Source: Sepiola atlantica (lineage: Eukaryota > Mollusca > Cephalopoda > Sepiida > Sepiolidae). Taken from it: a stretch of 64,000 nucleotides of DNA. A model generated the notes under the pieces. The model saw nothing but the letters and a program-made list of their open reading frames with translations. It did not search any database and was not told the origin of the DNA. The stretch is taken from the NCBI GenBank assembly GCA_963556195.1, contig CAUVYP010001208.1, positions 806,001-870,000 of the forward strand, in the 5' to 3' direction. Below are positions 34,391-47,225 of the stretch, one piece after another; positions within the stretch are counted from its first letter, which is position 1, and every line of letters begins with the position of its first letter. A program made the translations under genes and the position numbers.

Positions 34391-36436
34391 TTAGCGCGTT
34401 TTAAAGTTGATATCGCTTTTGTGTATAACTTCCACATTTATTCGAATTGTGCAACGAAACCTTGCAGACAGTCGCGGAGACACATTTCCTACTGAAGTAC
34501 CAAGTTTCAGAAGTGCAGCTCTTGTACTAATGGAGGTATGTCGATACAAACTGAATACGCAAAACATCAACAAAATTTAGCTCGTTTTAAAGTTGATATC
34601 GCTTTTGTTTATAACTTCCACATTTATTCGAATTGTGCAACGAAACTTTGCAGACAGTCCCGAATGGGCCTTTTCTACTGAAGTACCAAGTTTCAGAAGT
34701 GCAGCTCTTGTACTGCCGGAGATATGTCGATACAAACTGAATACGCAAAACATCAACAAAATTTAGCGCGTTTGAAAGTTGATATCGCTTTTGTTTATAA
34801 CTTCGACATTTATTCGAATTGTGCAACGAAACTTTGCAGACAGTCGCGGAGACACATTTTCTACTGAAGTAATAAGTTTCAGAAGTGCAGCTCTTTTACT
34901 GCCGGAGATATGTCGATACAAACGGAATACGCAAAACATCAACAAAATTTAGCGCGTTTTAAAGTTGATATCGCTTTTGTGTATAACTTCCACTATTATT
35001 CGAATTGTGCAACGAAACTTTGCAGACAGTCGCGGAGACACATTTTCTACTGAAGTACCAAGTTTCAGAAGTGCAGCTCTTGTACTGCCGGAGATATGTC
35101 GATACAAACTGAATACGCAAAACATCAACAAAATTTAGCGCGTTTTAAAGTTGATATCGCTTTTGTTTATAACTTCCACATTTATTCGAATTGTGCAACG
35201 AAACTTTGCAGACAGTCTCGAATAGGCGTTTTCTACTGAAGTACCAAGTTTCAGAAGTGCAGCTCTTGTACTGCCGGAGATATGTCGATACAAACTGAAT
35301 ACGCAAAACATCAACAAAATTTAGCGCGTTTTAAAGTTGATATCCCTTTTGTTTATAACTTCCACATTTATTCGAATTGTGCAACGAAACTTTGTAGACA
35401 GTCGCGGAGACACATTTCCTACTGAAGTACCAAGTTTCAGAAGTGCAGCTCTTGTACTGCCGGAGATATGTGGATACAAACTGAATACGCAAAACATCAA
35501 CAAAATTTAGCGCGTTTTAAAGTTGATATCGCTTTTGTTAATAACTTCCACATTTATTCGAATTGTGCAACGAAACTTTGCAGACAGTCTCGAATAGGCC
35601 TTGTCTAATGAAGTACTAAGAAGCAGAAGTGCAGCTCTGGTACTTCGTGAGATATGTCGATACAAACTGAATACGCAAAACATCAACAAAATTTAGCGCG
35701 TTTTAAAGTTGATATCGCTTTTGTTTATAACTTCCACATTTATTCGAATTGTGCAACGAAACTTTGCAGACAGTCTCGAATGGGCGTTTTCTACTGAAGT
35801 ACCAAGTTTCAGAAGTGCAGCTTTTGTACTGCCAGAGATATCGCGATACAAACTGAATACGCAAAACATAAACAAAATTTAGCGCGTTTTAAAGTTGATA
35901 TCGCTTTTGTTTATAACTTCCACATTTATTCGAATTGTGCAACGAAACTTTGCAGACAGTCGCGGAGACACATTTCCTACTGAAGTACCAAGTGTCAGAG
36001 GTGCAGCTCTTGTACTGCAGGAGATATGTCGATACAAACTGAATACGCAAAACATCAACAAAATTTAGCGCGTTTTAAAGTTGATATCGCTTTTGTTTAT
36101 AACTTCCACATTTATTCGAATTGTGCAACGAAACTTTGCAGACAGTCTCGAATAGGCGTTTTCTACTGAAGTACCAAGTTTCAGAAGTGCAGCTCTTGTA
36201 CTGCCGGAGATATGTCGATACAAACTGAATACGCAAAACATCAACAAAATTTAGCGCGTTTTAAAGTTGATATCACTTTTGTTTATAACTTCCACATTTA
36301 TTCGAATTGTGCAACGAAACTTTGCAGACCGTCCTGAATAGGCCTTGTCTACTGAAGTACCAAGTCTCAGAAGTGCAGCTCTTGTACTGCCGGAGATATG
36401 TCGATACAAACTGAATACGCAAAACATAATCAAAAT
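34391..36436. repeat. 11-mer derivative of the 12-mer (2046 bp)
   Basis: Same order as 32159-34390 but the D monomer is missing, and its first bases survive in the hybrid at 35507. The HTS copy has TACTAATGGAGG and the TKF copy has GATATGTGGATAC. The last monomer (36251) is the GACCGTCC type with GAATAGGCCTTG. Confidence 0.87.
35507..35692. repeat. Hybrid D/DK monomer at a one-monomer deletion
   Basis: Begins with GTTAATAAC (D), then reads GCAACGAAAC and TCTCGAATAGGCCTTG with CTTCGTGAG (DK). The preceding unit has separate D (33276) and DK (33461) monomers. The junction lies between bases 39 and 66, the same interval as in 8731. Confidence 0.85.
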
Positions 36437-37366
36437 TTAGCGCGTTTTAAAGTTGATATCGCTTTTGTGTATAACTTCCACATTTATTCGAATTGTGCAA
36501 CGAAACCTTGCAGACAGTCGCGGAGACACATTTCCTACTGAAGTACCAAGTTTCAGAAGTGCAGCTCTTGTACTGCCGGAGGTATGTCGATACAAACTGA
36601 ATACGCAAAACATCAACAAAATGTAGCGCGTTTTAAAGTTGATATCGCTTTTGTTTATAACTTCCACATTTATTCGAATTGTGCAACGAAACTTTGCAGA
36701 CAGTCCCGAATGGGCCTTTTCTACTGAAGTACCAAGTTTCAGAAGTGCAGCTCTTGTACTGCCGGAGATATGTCGATACAAACTGAATACGCAAAACATC
36801 AACAAAATTTAGCGCGTTTTAAAGTTGATATCGCTTTTGTTTATAACTTCGACATTTATTCGAATTGTGCAACGAAACTTTGCAGACAGTCGCGGAGACA
36901 CATTTTCTACTGGAGTACCAAGTTTCAGAAGTGCAGCTCTTTTACTGCCGGAGATATGTCGATACAAACGGAATACGCAAAACATCAACAAAATTTAGCG
37001 CGTTTGAAAGTTGATATCGCTTTTGTTTATAACTTCCACATTTATTCGAATTGTGCAACGAAACTTTGCAGACAGTCGCGGAGACACATTTTCTACTGAA
37101 GTACCAAGTTTCAGAAGTGCAGCTCTTGTACTGCCGGAGATATGTCGATACAAACTGAATACGCAAAACATCAACAAAATTTAGCGCGTTTTAAAGTTGA
37201 TATCGCTTTTGTTTATAACTTCCACTATTATTCTAATTGTGCAACGAAACTTTGCAGACAGTCGCGGAGACACAGTTACTACTGAAGTGCCAAGTTTCAG
37301 AAGTGCAGCTATTGTACTGCCGGAGATATGTCGATACAAACTGAATACGCAAAACATCAACAAAAT
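36437..37366. repeat. HTS-KH-SK-E-E-V run leading into the 8/10-mer region
   Basis: Five monomers: HTS, KH, SK-E with TACTGGAGTACC, E with GTTTGAAAG, V with TTCTAATTG. A mutation of TTTAGCG to TGTAGCG occurs at the 36622/36623 boundary. The run has the start of the 12-mer units and passes directly into the first 8-mer at 37367. Confidence 0.8.
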
Positions 37367-38854
37367 TTAGCGCGTTTTAAAGTTGATATCGCTTTTGTTT
37401 ATAACTTCCACATTTATTCGAATTGTGCAACGAAACTTTGCAGACAGTCGCGGAGACAAATTTCCTACTGAAGTACCAAGTGTTAGAAGTGCAGATCTTG
37501 TACTGCCGGAGATATGTCGATACAAACTGAATACGCAAAACATCAACAAAATTTAGCGCGTTTTAAAGTTGATATCGCTTTTGTTTATAACTTCCACATT
37601 TATTCGAATTGTGCAACGAAACTTTGCAGACAGTCTCGAATAGGCGTTTTCTACTGAAGTACCAAGTTTCAGAAGTGCAGCTTTTGTACTGCCAGAGATA
37701 TCGCGATACAAACTGAATACGCAAAACATCAACAAAATTTAGCGCGTTTTAAAGTTGATATCGCTTTTGTTTATAACTTCCACATTTATTCGAATTGTGC
37801 AACGAAACTTTGCAGACAGTCGCGGAGACACATTTCCTACTGAAGTACCAAGTGTCAGAGGTGCAGCTCTTGTACTGCCGGAGATATGTCGATACAAACT
37901 GAATACGCAAAACATCAACAAAATTTAGCGCGTTTTAAAGTTGATATCGCTTTTGTTTATAACTTCCACATTTATTCGAATTGTGCAACGAAACTTTGCA
38001 GACAGTCCTGAATGGGCCTTTTCTACTGAAGTACCAAGTTTCAGAAGTGCAGCTCTTGTACTGCCGGAGATATGTCGATACAAACTGAATACGCAAAACA
38101 TAATCAAAATTTAGCGCGTTTTAAAGTTGATATCGCTTTTGTGTATAACTTCCACATTTATTCGAATTGTGCAACGAAACCTTGCAGACAGTCGCGGAGA
38201 CACATTTCCTACTGAAGTACCAAGTTTCAGAAGTGCAGCTCTTGTACTGCCGGAGGTATGTCGATACAAACTGAATACGCAAAACATCAACAAAATTTAG
38301 CTCGTTTTAAAGTTGATATCGCTTTTGTTTATAACTTCCACATTAATTCGAATTGTGCAACGAAACTTTGCAGACAGTCACGAATGGGCCTTTTCTACTG
38401 AAGTACCAAGTTTCAGAAGTGCAGCTCTTGTACTGCCGGAGATATGTCGATACAAACTGAATACGCAAAACATCAACAAAATTTAGCGCGTTTGAAAGTT
38501 GATATCGCTTTTGTTTATAACTTCGACATTTATTCGAATTGTGCAACGAAACTTTGCAGACAGTCGCGGAGACACATTTTCTACTGAAGTAATAAGTTTC
38601 AGAAGTGCAGCTCTTTTACTGCAGTAGATATGTCGATACAAACGGAATACGCAAAACATCAACAAAATTTAGCGCGTTTTAAAGTTGATATCGCTTTTGT
38701 GTATAACTTCCACTATTATTCGAATTGTGCAACGAAACTTTGCAGACAGTCGCGGAGACACATTTTCTACTGAAGTACCAAGTTTCAGAAGTGCAGCTCT
38801 TGTACTGCCGGAGATATGTCGATACAAACTGAATACGCAAAACAGCAATAAAAT
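37367..38854. repeat. 8-mer HOR unit, copy 1 (1488 bp)
   Basis: Order: G with ACAAATTTCC and AGATCTTG, AH/AY with the TATCGCGATA palindrome, G with AGAGGTGCAG, KH with ACATAATC, HTS, KH with AGTCACGAATGGG, SK-E with GCAGTAGATATG and GTAATAAG, and the hybrid at 38669. It is identical in order to 42575-44062. Confidence 0.92.
38669..38854. repeat. Hybrid monomer joining the 8-mer (two-monomer deletion)
   Basis: The 5' part (GTGTATAAC, CTATTATTCG, CATTTTC) is the E monomer of the 10-mer (40157). The 3' part (CTCTTG, ACAGCAATAAAATTTAACG) resembles the last monomer of a 10-mer (42389, with ACAGCAACAAAATTTAACG). Two monomers are missing and the phase is intact. The junction lies between about bases 98 and 132. 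Confidence 0.88.
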
Positions 38855-40714
38855 TTAACGCGTTTTAAAGTTGATATCGCTTTTGTTTATAACTTCCACA
38901 TTTATTCGAATTGTGCAACGAAACTTTGCAGACAGTCGCGGAGACAAATTTCCTACTGAAGTACCAAGTGTCAGAAGTGCAGATCTTGTACTGCCGGAGA
39001 TATGTCGATACAAACTGAATACGCAAAACATCAACAAAATTTAGCGCGTTTTAAAGTTGATATCGCTTTTGTTTATAACTTCCACATTTATTCGAATTGT
39101 GCAACGAAACTTTGCAGACAGTCTCGAATAGGCGTTTTCTACTGAAGTACCAAGTTTCAGAAGTGCAGCTTTTGTACTGCCAGAGATATCGCGATACAAA
39201 CTGAATACGCAAAACATCAACAAAATTTAGCGCGTTTTAAAGTTGATATCGCTTTTGTTTATAACTTCCACATTTATTCGAATTGTGCAACGAAACTTTG
39301 CAGACAGTCGCGGAGACACATTTCCTACTGAAGTACCAAGTGTCAGAGGTGCAGCTCTTGTACTGCCGGAGATATGTCGATACAAACTGAATACGCAAAA
39401 CATCAACAAAATTTAGCGCGTTTTAAAGTTGATATCGCTTTTGTTTATAACTTCCACATTTATTCGAATTGTGCAACGAAACTTTGCAGACAGTCCTGAA
39501 TGGGCCTTTTCTACTGAAGTACCAAGTTTCAGAAGTGCAGCTCTTGTACTGCCGGAGATATGTCGATACAAACTGAATACGCAAAACATAATCAAAATTT
39601 AGCGCGTTTTAAAGTTGATATCGCTTTTGTGTATAACTTCCACATTTATTCGAATTGTGCAACGAAACCTTGCAGACAGTCGCGGAGACACATTTCCTAC
39701 TGAAGTACCAAGTTTCAGAAGTGCAGCTCTTGTACTGCCGGAGGTATGTCGATACAAACTGAATACGCAAAACATCAACAAAATTTAGCTCGTTTTAAAG
39801 TTGATATCGCTTTTGTTTATAACTTCCACATTTATTCGAATTGTGCAACGAAACTTTGCAGACAGTCACGAATGGGCCTTTTCTACTGAAGTACCAAGTT
39901 TCAGAAGTGCAGCTCTTGTACTGCCGGAGATATGTCGATACAAACTGAATACGCAAAACATCAACAAAATTTAGCGCGTTTGAAAGTTGATATCGCTTTT
40001 GTTTATAACTTCGACATTTATTCGAATTGTGCAACGAAACTTTGCAGACAGTCGCGGAGACACATTTTCTACTGAAGTAATAAGTTTCAGAAGTGCAGCT
40101 CTTTTACTGCAGTAGATATGTCGATACAAACGGAATACGCAAAACATCAACAAAATTTAGCGCGTTTTAAAGTTGATATCGCTTTTGTGTATAACTTCCA
40201 CTATTATTCGAATTGTGCAACGAAACTTTGCAGACAGTCGCGGAGACACATTTTCTACTGAAGTACCAAGTTTCAGAAGTGCAGCCTTTGTACTGCCGGA
40301 GATATGTCGATACAAACTGAATACGCAAAACATCAACAAAATTTAGCGCGTTTTAAAGTTGATATCGCTTTTGTTTATAACTTCCACTATTATTCGAATT
40401 GTGCAACGAAACTTTGCAGACAGTCGCGGAGACACAGTTACTACTGAAGTACCAAGGTTTAGAAGTGCAGCTATTGTACTGCCGGAGATATGTCGATACA
40501 AACTGAATACGCAAAACATCAACAAAATTTAGCGCGTTTTAAAGTTGATATCGCTTTTGTTTATAACTTTCACATTAATTCGAATTGTGCAACGAGACTT
40601 TGCAGACAGTCGCGGAGACACATTTCCTACTGAAGTACTAAGTTTCAGAAGTGCAGCTCTTGTACTGCCGGAGATATGTCGATACAAACTGAATACGCAA
40701 AAAATCAACAAAAT
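38855..40714. repeat. 10-mer HOR unit, type a, copy 1 (1860 bp)
   Basis: The first seven monomers are those of the 8-mer. They are followed by E (40157, CAGCCTTTG), V (40343, CAAGGTTTAG) and a G-like copy (40529) with CTTTCACATTAATTCG, CAACGAGAC and AAAAATC. The same last two monomers with the same changes end the unit at 44063-45922. Confidence 0.92.
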
Positions 40715-42574
40715 TTAACGCGTTTTAAAGTTGATATCGCTTTTGTTTATAACTTCCACATTTATTCGAATTGTGCAACGAAACTTTGCAGACAGTCGCG
40801 GAGACAAATTTCCTACTGAAGTACCAAGTGTCAGAAGTGCAGATCTTGTACTGCCGGAGATATGTCGATACAAACTGAATACGCAAAACATCAACAAAAT
40901 TTAGCGCGTTTTAAAGTTGATATCGCTTTTGTTTATAACTTCCACATTTATTCGAATTGTGCAACGAAACTTTGCAGACAGTCTCGAATAGGCGTTTTCT
41001 ACTGAAGTACCAAGTTTCAGAAGTGCAGCTTTTGTACTGCCAGAGATATCGCGATACAAACTGAATACGCAAAACATCAACAAAATTTAGCGCGTTTTAA
41101 AGTTGATATCGCTTTTGTTTATAACTTCCACATTTATTCGAATTGTGCAACGAAACTTTGCAGACAGTCGCGGAGACACATTTCCTACTGAAGTACCAAG
41201 TGTCAGAGGTGCAGCTCTTGTACTGCCGGAGATATGTCGATACAAACTGAATACGCAAAACATCAACAAAATTTAGCGCGTTTTAAAGTTGATATCGCTT
41301 TTGTTTATAACTTCCACATTTATTCGAATTGTGCAACGAAACTTTGCAGACAGTCCTGAATGGGCCTTTTCTACTGAAGTACCAAGTTTCAGAAGTGCAG
41401 CTCTTGTACTGCCGGAGATATGTGGATACAAACTGAATACGCAAAACATAATCAAAATTTAGCGCGTTTTAAAGTTGATATCGCTTTTGTGTATAACTTC
41501 CACATTTATTCGAATTGTGCAACGAAACCTTGCAGACAGTCGCGGAGACACATTTCCTACTGAAGTACCAAGTTTCAGAAGTGCAGCTCTTGTACTGCCG
41601 GAGGTATGTCGATACAAACTGAATACGCAAAACATCAACAAAATTTAGCTCGTTTTAAAGTTGATATCGCTTTTGTTTATAACTTCCACATTTATTCGAA
41701 TTGTGCAACGAAACTTTGCAGACAGTCACGAATGGGCCTTTTCTACTGAAGTACCAAGTTTCAGAAGTGCAGCTCTTGTACTGCCGGAGATATGTCGATA
41801 CAAACTGAATACGCAAAACATCAACAAAATTTAGCGCGTTTGAAAGTTGATATCGCTTTTGTTTATAACTTCGACATTTATTCGAATTGTGCAACGAAAC
41901 TTTGCAGACAGTCGCGGAGACACATTTTCTACTGAAGTAATAAGTTTCAGAAGTGCAGCTCTTTTACTGCAGTAGATATGTCGATACAAACGGAATACGC
42001 AAAACATCAACAAAATTTAGCGCGTTTTAAAGTTGATATCGCTTTTGTGTATAACTTCCACTATTATTCGAATTGTGCAACGAAACTTTGCAGACAGTCG
42101 CGGAGACACATTTTCTACTGAAGTACCAAGTTTCAGAAGTGCAGCCTTTGTACTGCCGGAGATATGTCGATACAAACTGAATACGCAAAACATCAACAAA
42201 ATTTAGCGCGTTTTAAAGTTGATATCGCTTTTGTTTATAACTTCCACTATTATTCGAATTGTGCAACGAAACTTTGCAGACAGTCGCGGAGACACAGTTA
42301 CTACTGAAGTACCAAGGTTTAGAAGTGCAGCTCTTGTACTGCCGGAGATATGTCGATACAAACTGAATACGCAAAACATCAACAAAATTTAGCGCGTTTT
42401 AAAGTTGATATCGCTTTTGTTTATAACTTCCACATTTATTCGAATTGTGCAACGAAACTTTGCAGACAGTCCTGAATGGGCCTTTTCTACTGAAGTACCA
42501 AGTTTCAGAAGTGCAGCTCTTGTACTGCCGGAGATATGTCGATACAAACTGAATACGCAAAACAGCAACAAAAT
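40715..42574. repeat. 10-mer HOR unit, type b (1860 bp)
   Basis: Order as type a up to the V monomer, which here has CTCTTG. The last monomer (42389) is a KH copy with CCTGAATGGGCC and ACAGCAACAAAATTTAACG instead of the CATTAATTCG copy. The KH monomer at 41273 carries GATATGTGGATAC. This unit is the likely source of the 3' end of the 8-mer hybrid. Confidence 0.9.
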
Positions 42575-44062
42575 TTAACGCGTTTTAAAGTTGATATCGC
42601 TTTTGTTTATAACTTCCACATTTATTCGAATTGTGCAACGAAACTTTGCAGACAGTCGCGGAGACAAATTTCCTACTGAAGTACCAAGTGTCAGAAGTGC
42701 AGATCTTGTACTGCCGGAGATATGTCGATACAAACTGAATACGCAAAACATCAACAAAATTTAGCGCGTTTTAAAGTTGATATCGCTTTTGTTTATAACT
42801 TCCACATTTATTCGAATTGTGCAACGAAACTTTGCAGACAGTCTCGAATAGGCGTTTTCTACTGAAGTACCAAGTTTCAGAAGTGCAGCTTTTGTACTGC
42901 CAGAGATATCGCGATACAAACTGAATACGCAAAACATCAACAAAATTTAGCGCGTTTTAAAGTTGATATCGCTTTTGTTTATAACTTCCACATTTATTCG
43001 AATTGTGCAACGAAACTTTGCAGACAGTCGCGGAGACACATTTCCTACTGAAGTACCAAGTGTCAGAGGTGCAGCTCTTGTACTGCCGGAGATATGTCGA
43101 TACAAACTGAATACGCAAAACATCAACAAAATTTAGCGCGTTTTAAAGTTGATATCGCTTTTGTTTATAACTTCCACATTTATTCGAATTGTGCAACGAA
43201 ACTTTGCAGACAGTCCTGAATGGGCCTTTTCTACTGAAGTACCAAGTTTCAGAAGTGCAGCTCTTGTACTGCCGGAGATATGTCGATACAAACTGAATAC
43301 GCAAAACATAATCAAAATTTAGCGCGTTTTAAAGTTGATATCGCTTTTGTGTATAACTTCCACATTTATTCGAATTGTGCAACGAAACCTTGCAGACAGT
43401 CGCGGAGACACATTTCCTACTGAAGTACCAAGTTTCAGAAGTGCAGCTCTTGTACTGCCGGAGGTATGTCGATACAAACTGAATACGCAAAACATCAACA
43501 AAATTTAGCTCGTTTTAAAGTTGATATCGCTTTTGTTTATAACTTCCACATTTATTCGAATTGTGCAACGAAACTTTGCAGACAGTCACGAATGGGCCTT
43601 TTCTACTGAAGTACCAAGTTTCAGAAGTGCAGCTCTTGTACTGCCGGAGATATGTCGATACAAACTGAATACGCAAAACATCAACAAAATTTAGCGCGTT
43701 TGAAAGTTGATATCGCTTTTGTTTATAACTTCGACATTTATTCGAATTGTGCAACGAAACTTTGCAGACAGTCGCGGAGACACATTTTCTACTGAAGTAA
43801 TAAGTTTCAGAAGTGCAGCTCTTTTACTGCAGTAGATATGTCGATACAAACGGAATACGCAAAACATCAACAAAATTTAGCGCGTTTTAAAGTTGATATC
43901 GCTTTTGTGTATAACTTCCACTATTATTCGAATTGTGCAACGAAACTTTGCAGACAGTCGCGGAGACACATTTTCTACTGAAGTACCAAGTTTCAGAAGT
44001 GCAGCTCTTGTACTGCCGGAGATATGTCGATACAAACTGAATACGCAAAACAGCAATAAAAT
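42575..44062. repeat. 8-mer HOR unit, copy 2 (1488 bp)
   Basis: Repeats 37367-38854 at an offset of 5208 bp (28 monomers). It includes the same hybrid last monomer at 43877-44062 with ACAGCAATAAAATTTAACG, so both 8-mers descend from a single deletion. Confidence 0.92.
43877..44062. repeat. Hybrid monomer joining the 8-mer, second copy
   Basis: Same mosaic as 38669-38854: E start, 10-mer-end finish. Confidence 0.88.
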
Positions 44063-45922
44063 TTAACGCGTTTTAAAGTTGATATCGCTTTTGTTTATAA
44101 CTTCCACATTTATTCGAATTGTGCAACGAAACTTTGCAGACAGTCGCGGAGACAAATTTCCTACTGAAGTACCAAGTGTCAGAAGTGCAGATCTTGTACT
44201 GCCGGAGATATGTCGATACAAACTGAATACGCAAAACATCAACAAAATTTAGCGCGTTTTAAAGTTGATATCGCTTTTGTTTATAACTTCCACATTTATT
44301 CGAATTGTGCAACGAAACTTTGCAGACAGTCTCGAATAGGCGTTTTCTACTGAAGTACCAAGTTTCAGAAGTGCAGCTTTTGTACTGCCAGAGATATCGC
44401 GATACAAACTGAATACGCAAAACATCAACAAAATTTAGCGCGTTTTAAAGTTGATATCGCTTTTGTTTATAACTTCCACATTTATTCGAATTGTGCAACG
44501 AAACTTTGCAGACAGTCGCGGAGACACATTTCCTACTGAAGTACCAAGTGTCAGAGGTGCAGCTCTTGTACTGCCGGAGATATGTCGATACAAACTGAAT
44601 ACGCAAAACATCAACAAAATTTAGCGCGTTTTAAAGTTGATATCGCTTTTGTTTATAACTTCCACATTTATTCGAATTGTGCAACGAAACTTTGCAGACA
44701 GTCCTGAATGGGCCTTTTCTACTGAAGTACCAAGTTTCAGAAGTGCAGCTCTTGTACTGCCGGAGATATGTCGATACAAACTGAATACGCAAAACATAAT
44801 CAAAATTTAGCGCGTTTTAAAGTTGATATCGCTTTTGTGTATAACTTCCACATTTATTCGAATTGTGCAACGAAACCTTGCAGACAGTCGCGGAGACACA
44901 TTTCCTACTGAAGTACCAAGTTTCAGAAGTGCAGCTCTTGTACTGCCGGAGGTATGTCGATACAAACTGAATACGCAAAACATCAACAAAATTTAGCTCG
45001 TTTTAAAGTTGATATCGCTTTTGTTTATAACTTCCACATTTATTCGAATTGTGCAACGAAACTTTGCAGACAGTCACGAATGGGCCTTTTCTACTGAAGT
45101 ACCAAGTTTCAGAAGTGCAGCTCTTGTACTGCCGGAGATATGTCGATACAAACTGAATACGCAAAACATCAACAAAATTTAGCGCGTTTGAAAGTTGATA
45201 TCGCTTTTGTTTATAACTTCGACATTTATTCGAATTGTGCAACGAAACTTTGCAGACAGTCGCGGAGACACATTTTCTACTGAAGTAATAAGTTTCAGAA
45301 GTGCAGCTCTTTTACTGCAGTAGATATGTCGATACAAACGGAATACGCAAAACATCAACAAAATTTAGCGCGTTTTAAAGTTGATATCGCTTTTGTGTAT
45401 AACTTCCACTATTATTCGAATTGTGCAACGAAACTTTGCAGACAGTCGCGGAGACACATTTTCTACTGAAGTACCAAGTTTCAGAAGTGCAGCCTTTGTA
45501 CTGCCGGAGATATGTCGATACAAACTGAATACGCAAAACATCAACAAAATTTAGCGCGTTTTAAAGTTGATATCGCTTTTGTTTATAACTTCCACTATTA
45601 TTCGAATTGTGCAACGAAACTTTGCAGACAGTCGCGGAGACACAGTTACTACTGAAGTACCAAGGTTTAGAAGTGCAGCTATTGTACTGCCGGAGATATG
45701 TCGATACAAACTGAATACGCAAAACATCAACAAAATTTAGCGCGTTTTAAAGTTGATATCGCTTTTGTTTATAACTTTCACATTAATTCGAATTGTGCAA
45801 CGAGACTTTGCAGACAGTCGCGGAGACACATTTCCTACTGAAGTACCAAGTTTCAGAAGTGCAGCTCTTGTACTGCCGGAGATATGTCGATACAAACTGA
45901 ATACGCAAAAAATCAACAAAAT
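44063..45922. repeat. 10-mer HOR unit, type a, copy 2 (1860 bp)
   Basis: Matches 38855-40714 at an offset of 5208 bp, including V with CTATTG (45551) and the terminal CATTAATTCG/CAACGAGAC monomer (45737). The unit that should follow (type b) is replaced by a KH-TKF-D-AH-G run from 45923. Confidence 0.9.
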
Positions 45923-47225
45923 TTAGCGCGTTTTAAAGTTGATATCGCTTTTCTGTATAACTTCCACATTTATTCGAATTGTGCAACGAAACTTTGCAGA
46001 CAGTCCCGAATGGGCGTTTTCTACTGAAGTACCAAGTTTCAGAAGTGCAGCTCTTTTACTGCCGGAGATATGTGTATACAAACTGAATACGCAAAACATC
46101 AACAAAATTTAGCGCGTTTTCAAGTTGATATCCCTTTTGTTTATAACTTCCACATTTATTCGAATTGTGCAACGAAACTTTGTAGACAGTCGCGGAGACA
46201 CATTTCCTACTGAAGTACCAAGTTTCAGAAGTGCAGCTCTTGTACTGCCGGAGATATATCGATACAAACTGAATACGCAAAACATCAACAAAATTTAGCG
46301 CGTTTTAAAGTTGATATCGCTTTTGTTAATAACTTCCACATTTATTCGAATTGTGCAACAAAACTTTGCAGACAGTCTCGGAGACACATGGTCTACTGAA
46401 GTACGCAGTTTCAGAAGTGCAGCTCTTGTACTGCCGGAGATATGTCGATACAAACTGAATACGCAAAACATCAACAAAATTTAGCGCGTTTTAAAGTTGA
46501 TATCGCTTTTGTTTATAACTTCCACATTTATTCGAATTGTGCAACGAAACTTTGCAGACAGTCTCGAATGGGCGTTTTCTACTGAAGTACCAAGTTTCAG
46601 AAGTGCAGCTTTTGTACTGCCAGAGATATCGCGATACAAACTGAATACGCAAAACATCAACAAAATTTAGACCGTTTTAAAGTTGATATCGCTTTTGTTT
46701 ATAACTTCCACATTTATTCGAATTGTGCAACGAAACTTTGCAGACAGTCGCGGAGACACATTTCCTACTGAAGTACCAAGTGTCAGAGGTGCAGCTCTTG
46801 TACTGCCGGAGATATGTCGATACAAACTGAATACGCAAAACATCAACAAAATTTAGCGCGTTTTAAAGTTGATATCGCTTTTGTTTATAACTTCCACATT
46901 TATTCGAATTGTGCAACGAAACTTTGCAGACAGTCTCGAATAGGCGTTTGTCTACTGAAGGACCAAGTTTCAGAAGTGCAGCTCTTGTACTGCCGGAGAT
47001 ATGTCGATACAAACTGAATACGCAAAACATAATCAAAATTTAGCGCGTTTTAAAGTTGATATCGCTTTTGTGTATAACTTCCACATTTATTCGAATTGTG
47101 CAACGAAACCTTGCAGACAGTCGCGGAGACACATTTCCTACTGAAGTACCAAGTTTCAGAAGTGCAGCTCTTGTACTGCCGGAGATATGTCGATACAAAC
47201 TGAATACGCAAAACATCAACAAAAT
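45923..47225. repeat. KH-TKF-D-AH-G-AY-HTS segment with a 187-bp monomer
   Basis: Order: KH with CTTTTCTGTATAAC (45923), TKF with TTTTCAAGTTGATATCCC (46109), D with TCTCGGAGACACATGG (46295), AH (46481), G with TTTAGACCG (46667), AY of 187 bp (46853), and an HTS-like copy (47040). The KH-TKF-D-AH-G-AY order is that of the left and middle regions, so this is a module transferred into the 8/10-mer domain. Confidence 0.75.
46853..47039. repeat. 187-bp AY monomer
   Basis: GGCGTTTGTCTACTGAAGGACC replaces GGCGTTTTCTACTGAAGTACC, one extra base inside the cassette. No other copy shares it. Confidence 0.9.

Noticed and set aside
37367..45922. Assembly duplication as the sole explanation for near-identical HOR units
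   Set aside because: It cannot be excluded without reads, but units carry private changes (for example GATATGTGG in 41273 and different 10-mer ends), and lengths alternate 8-10-10-8-10. This argues for real copies rather than one segment repeated by the assembler.
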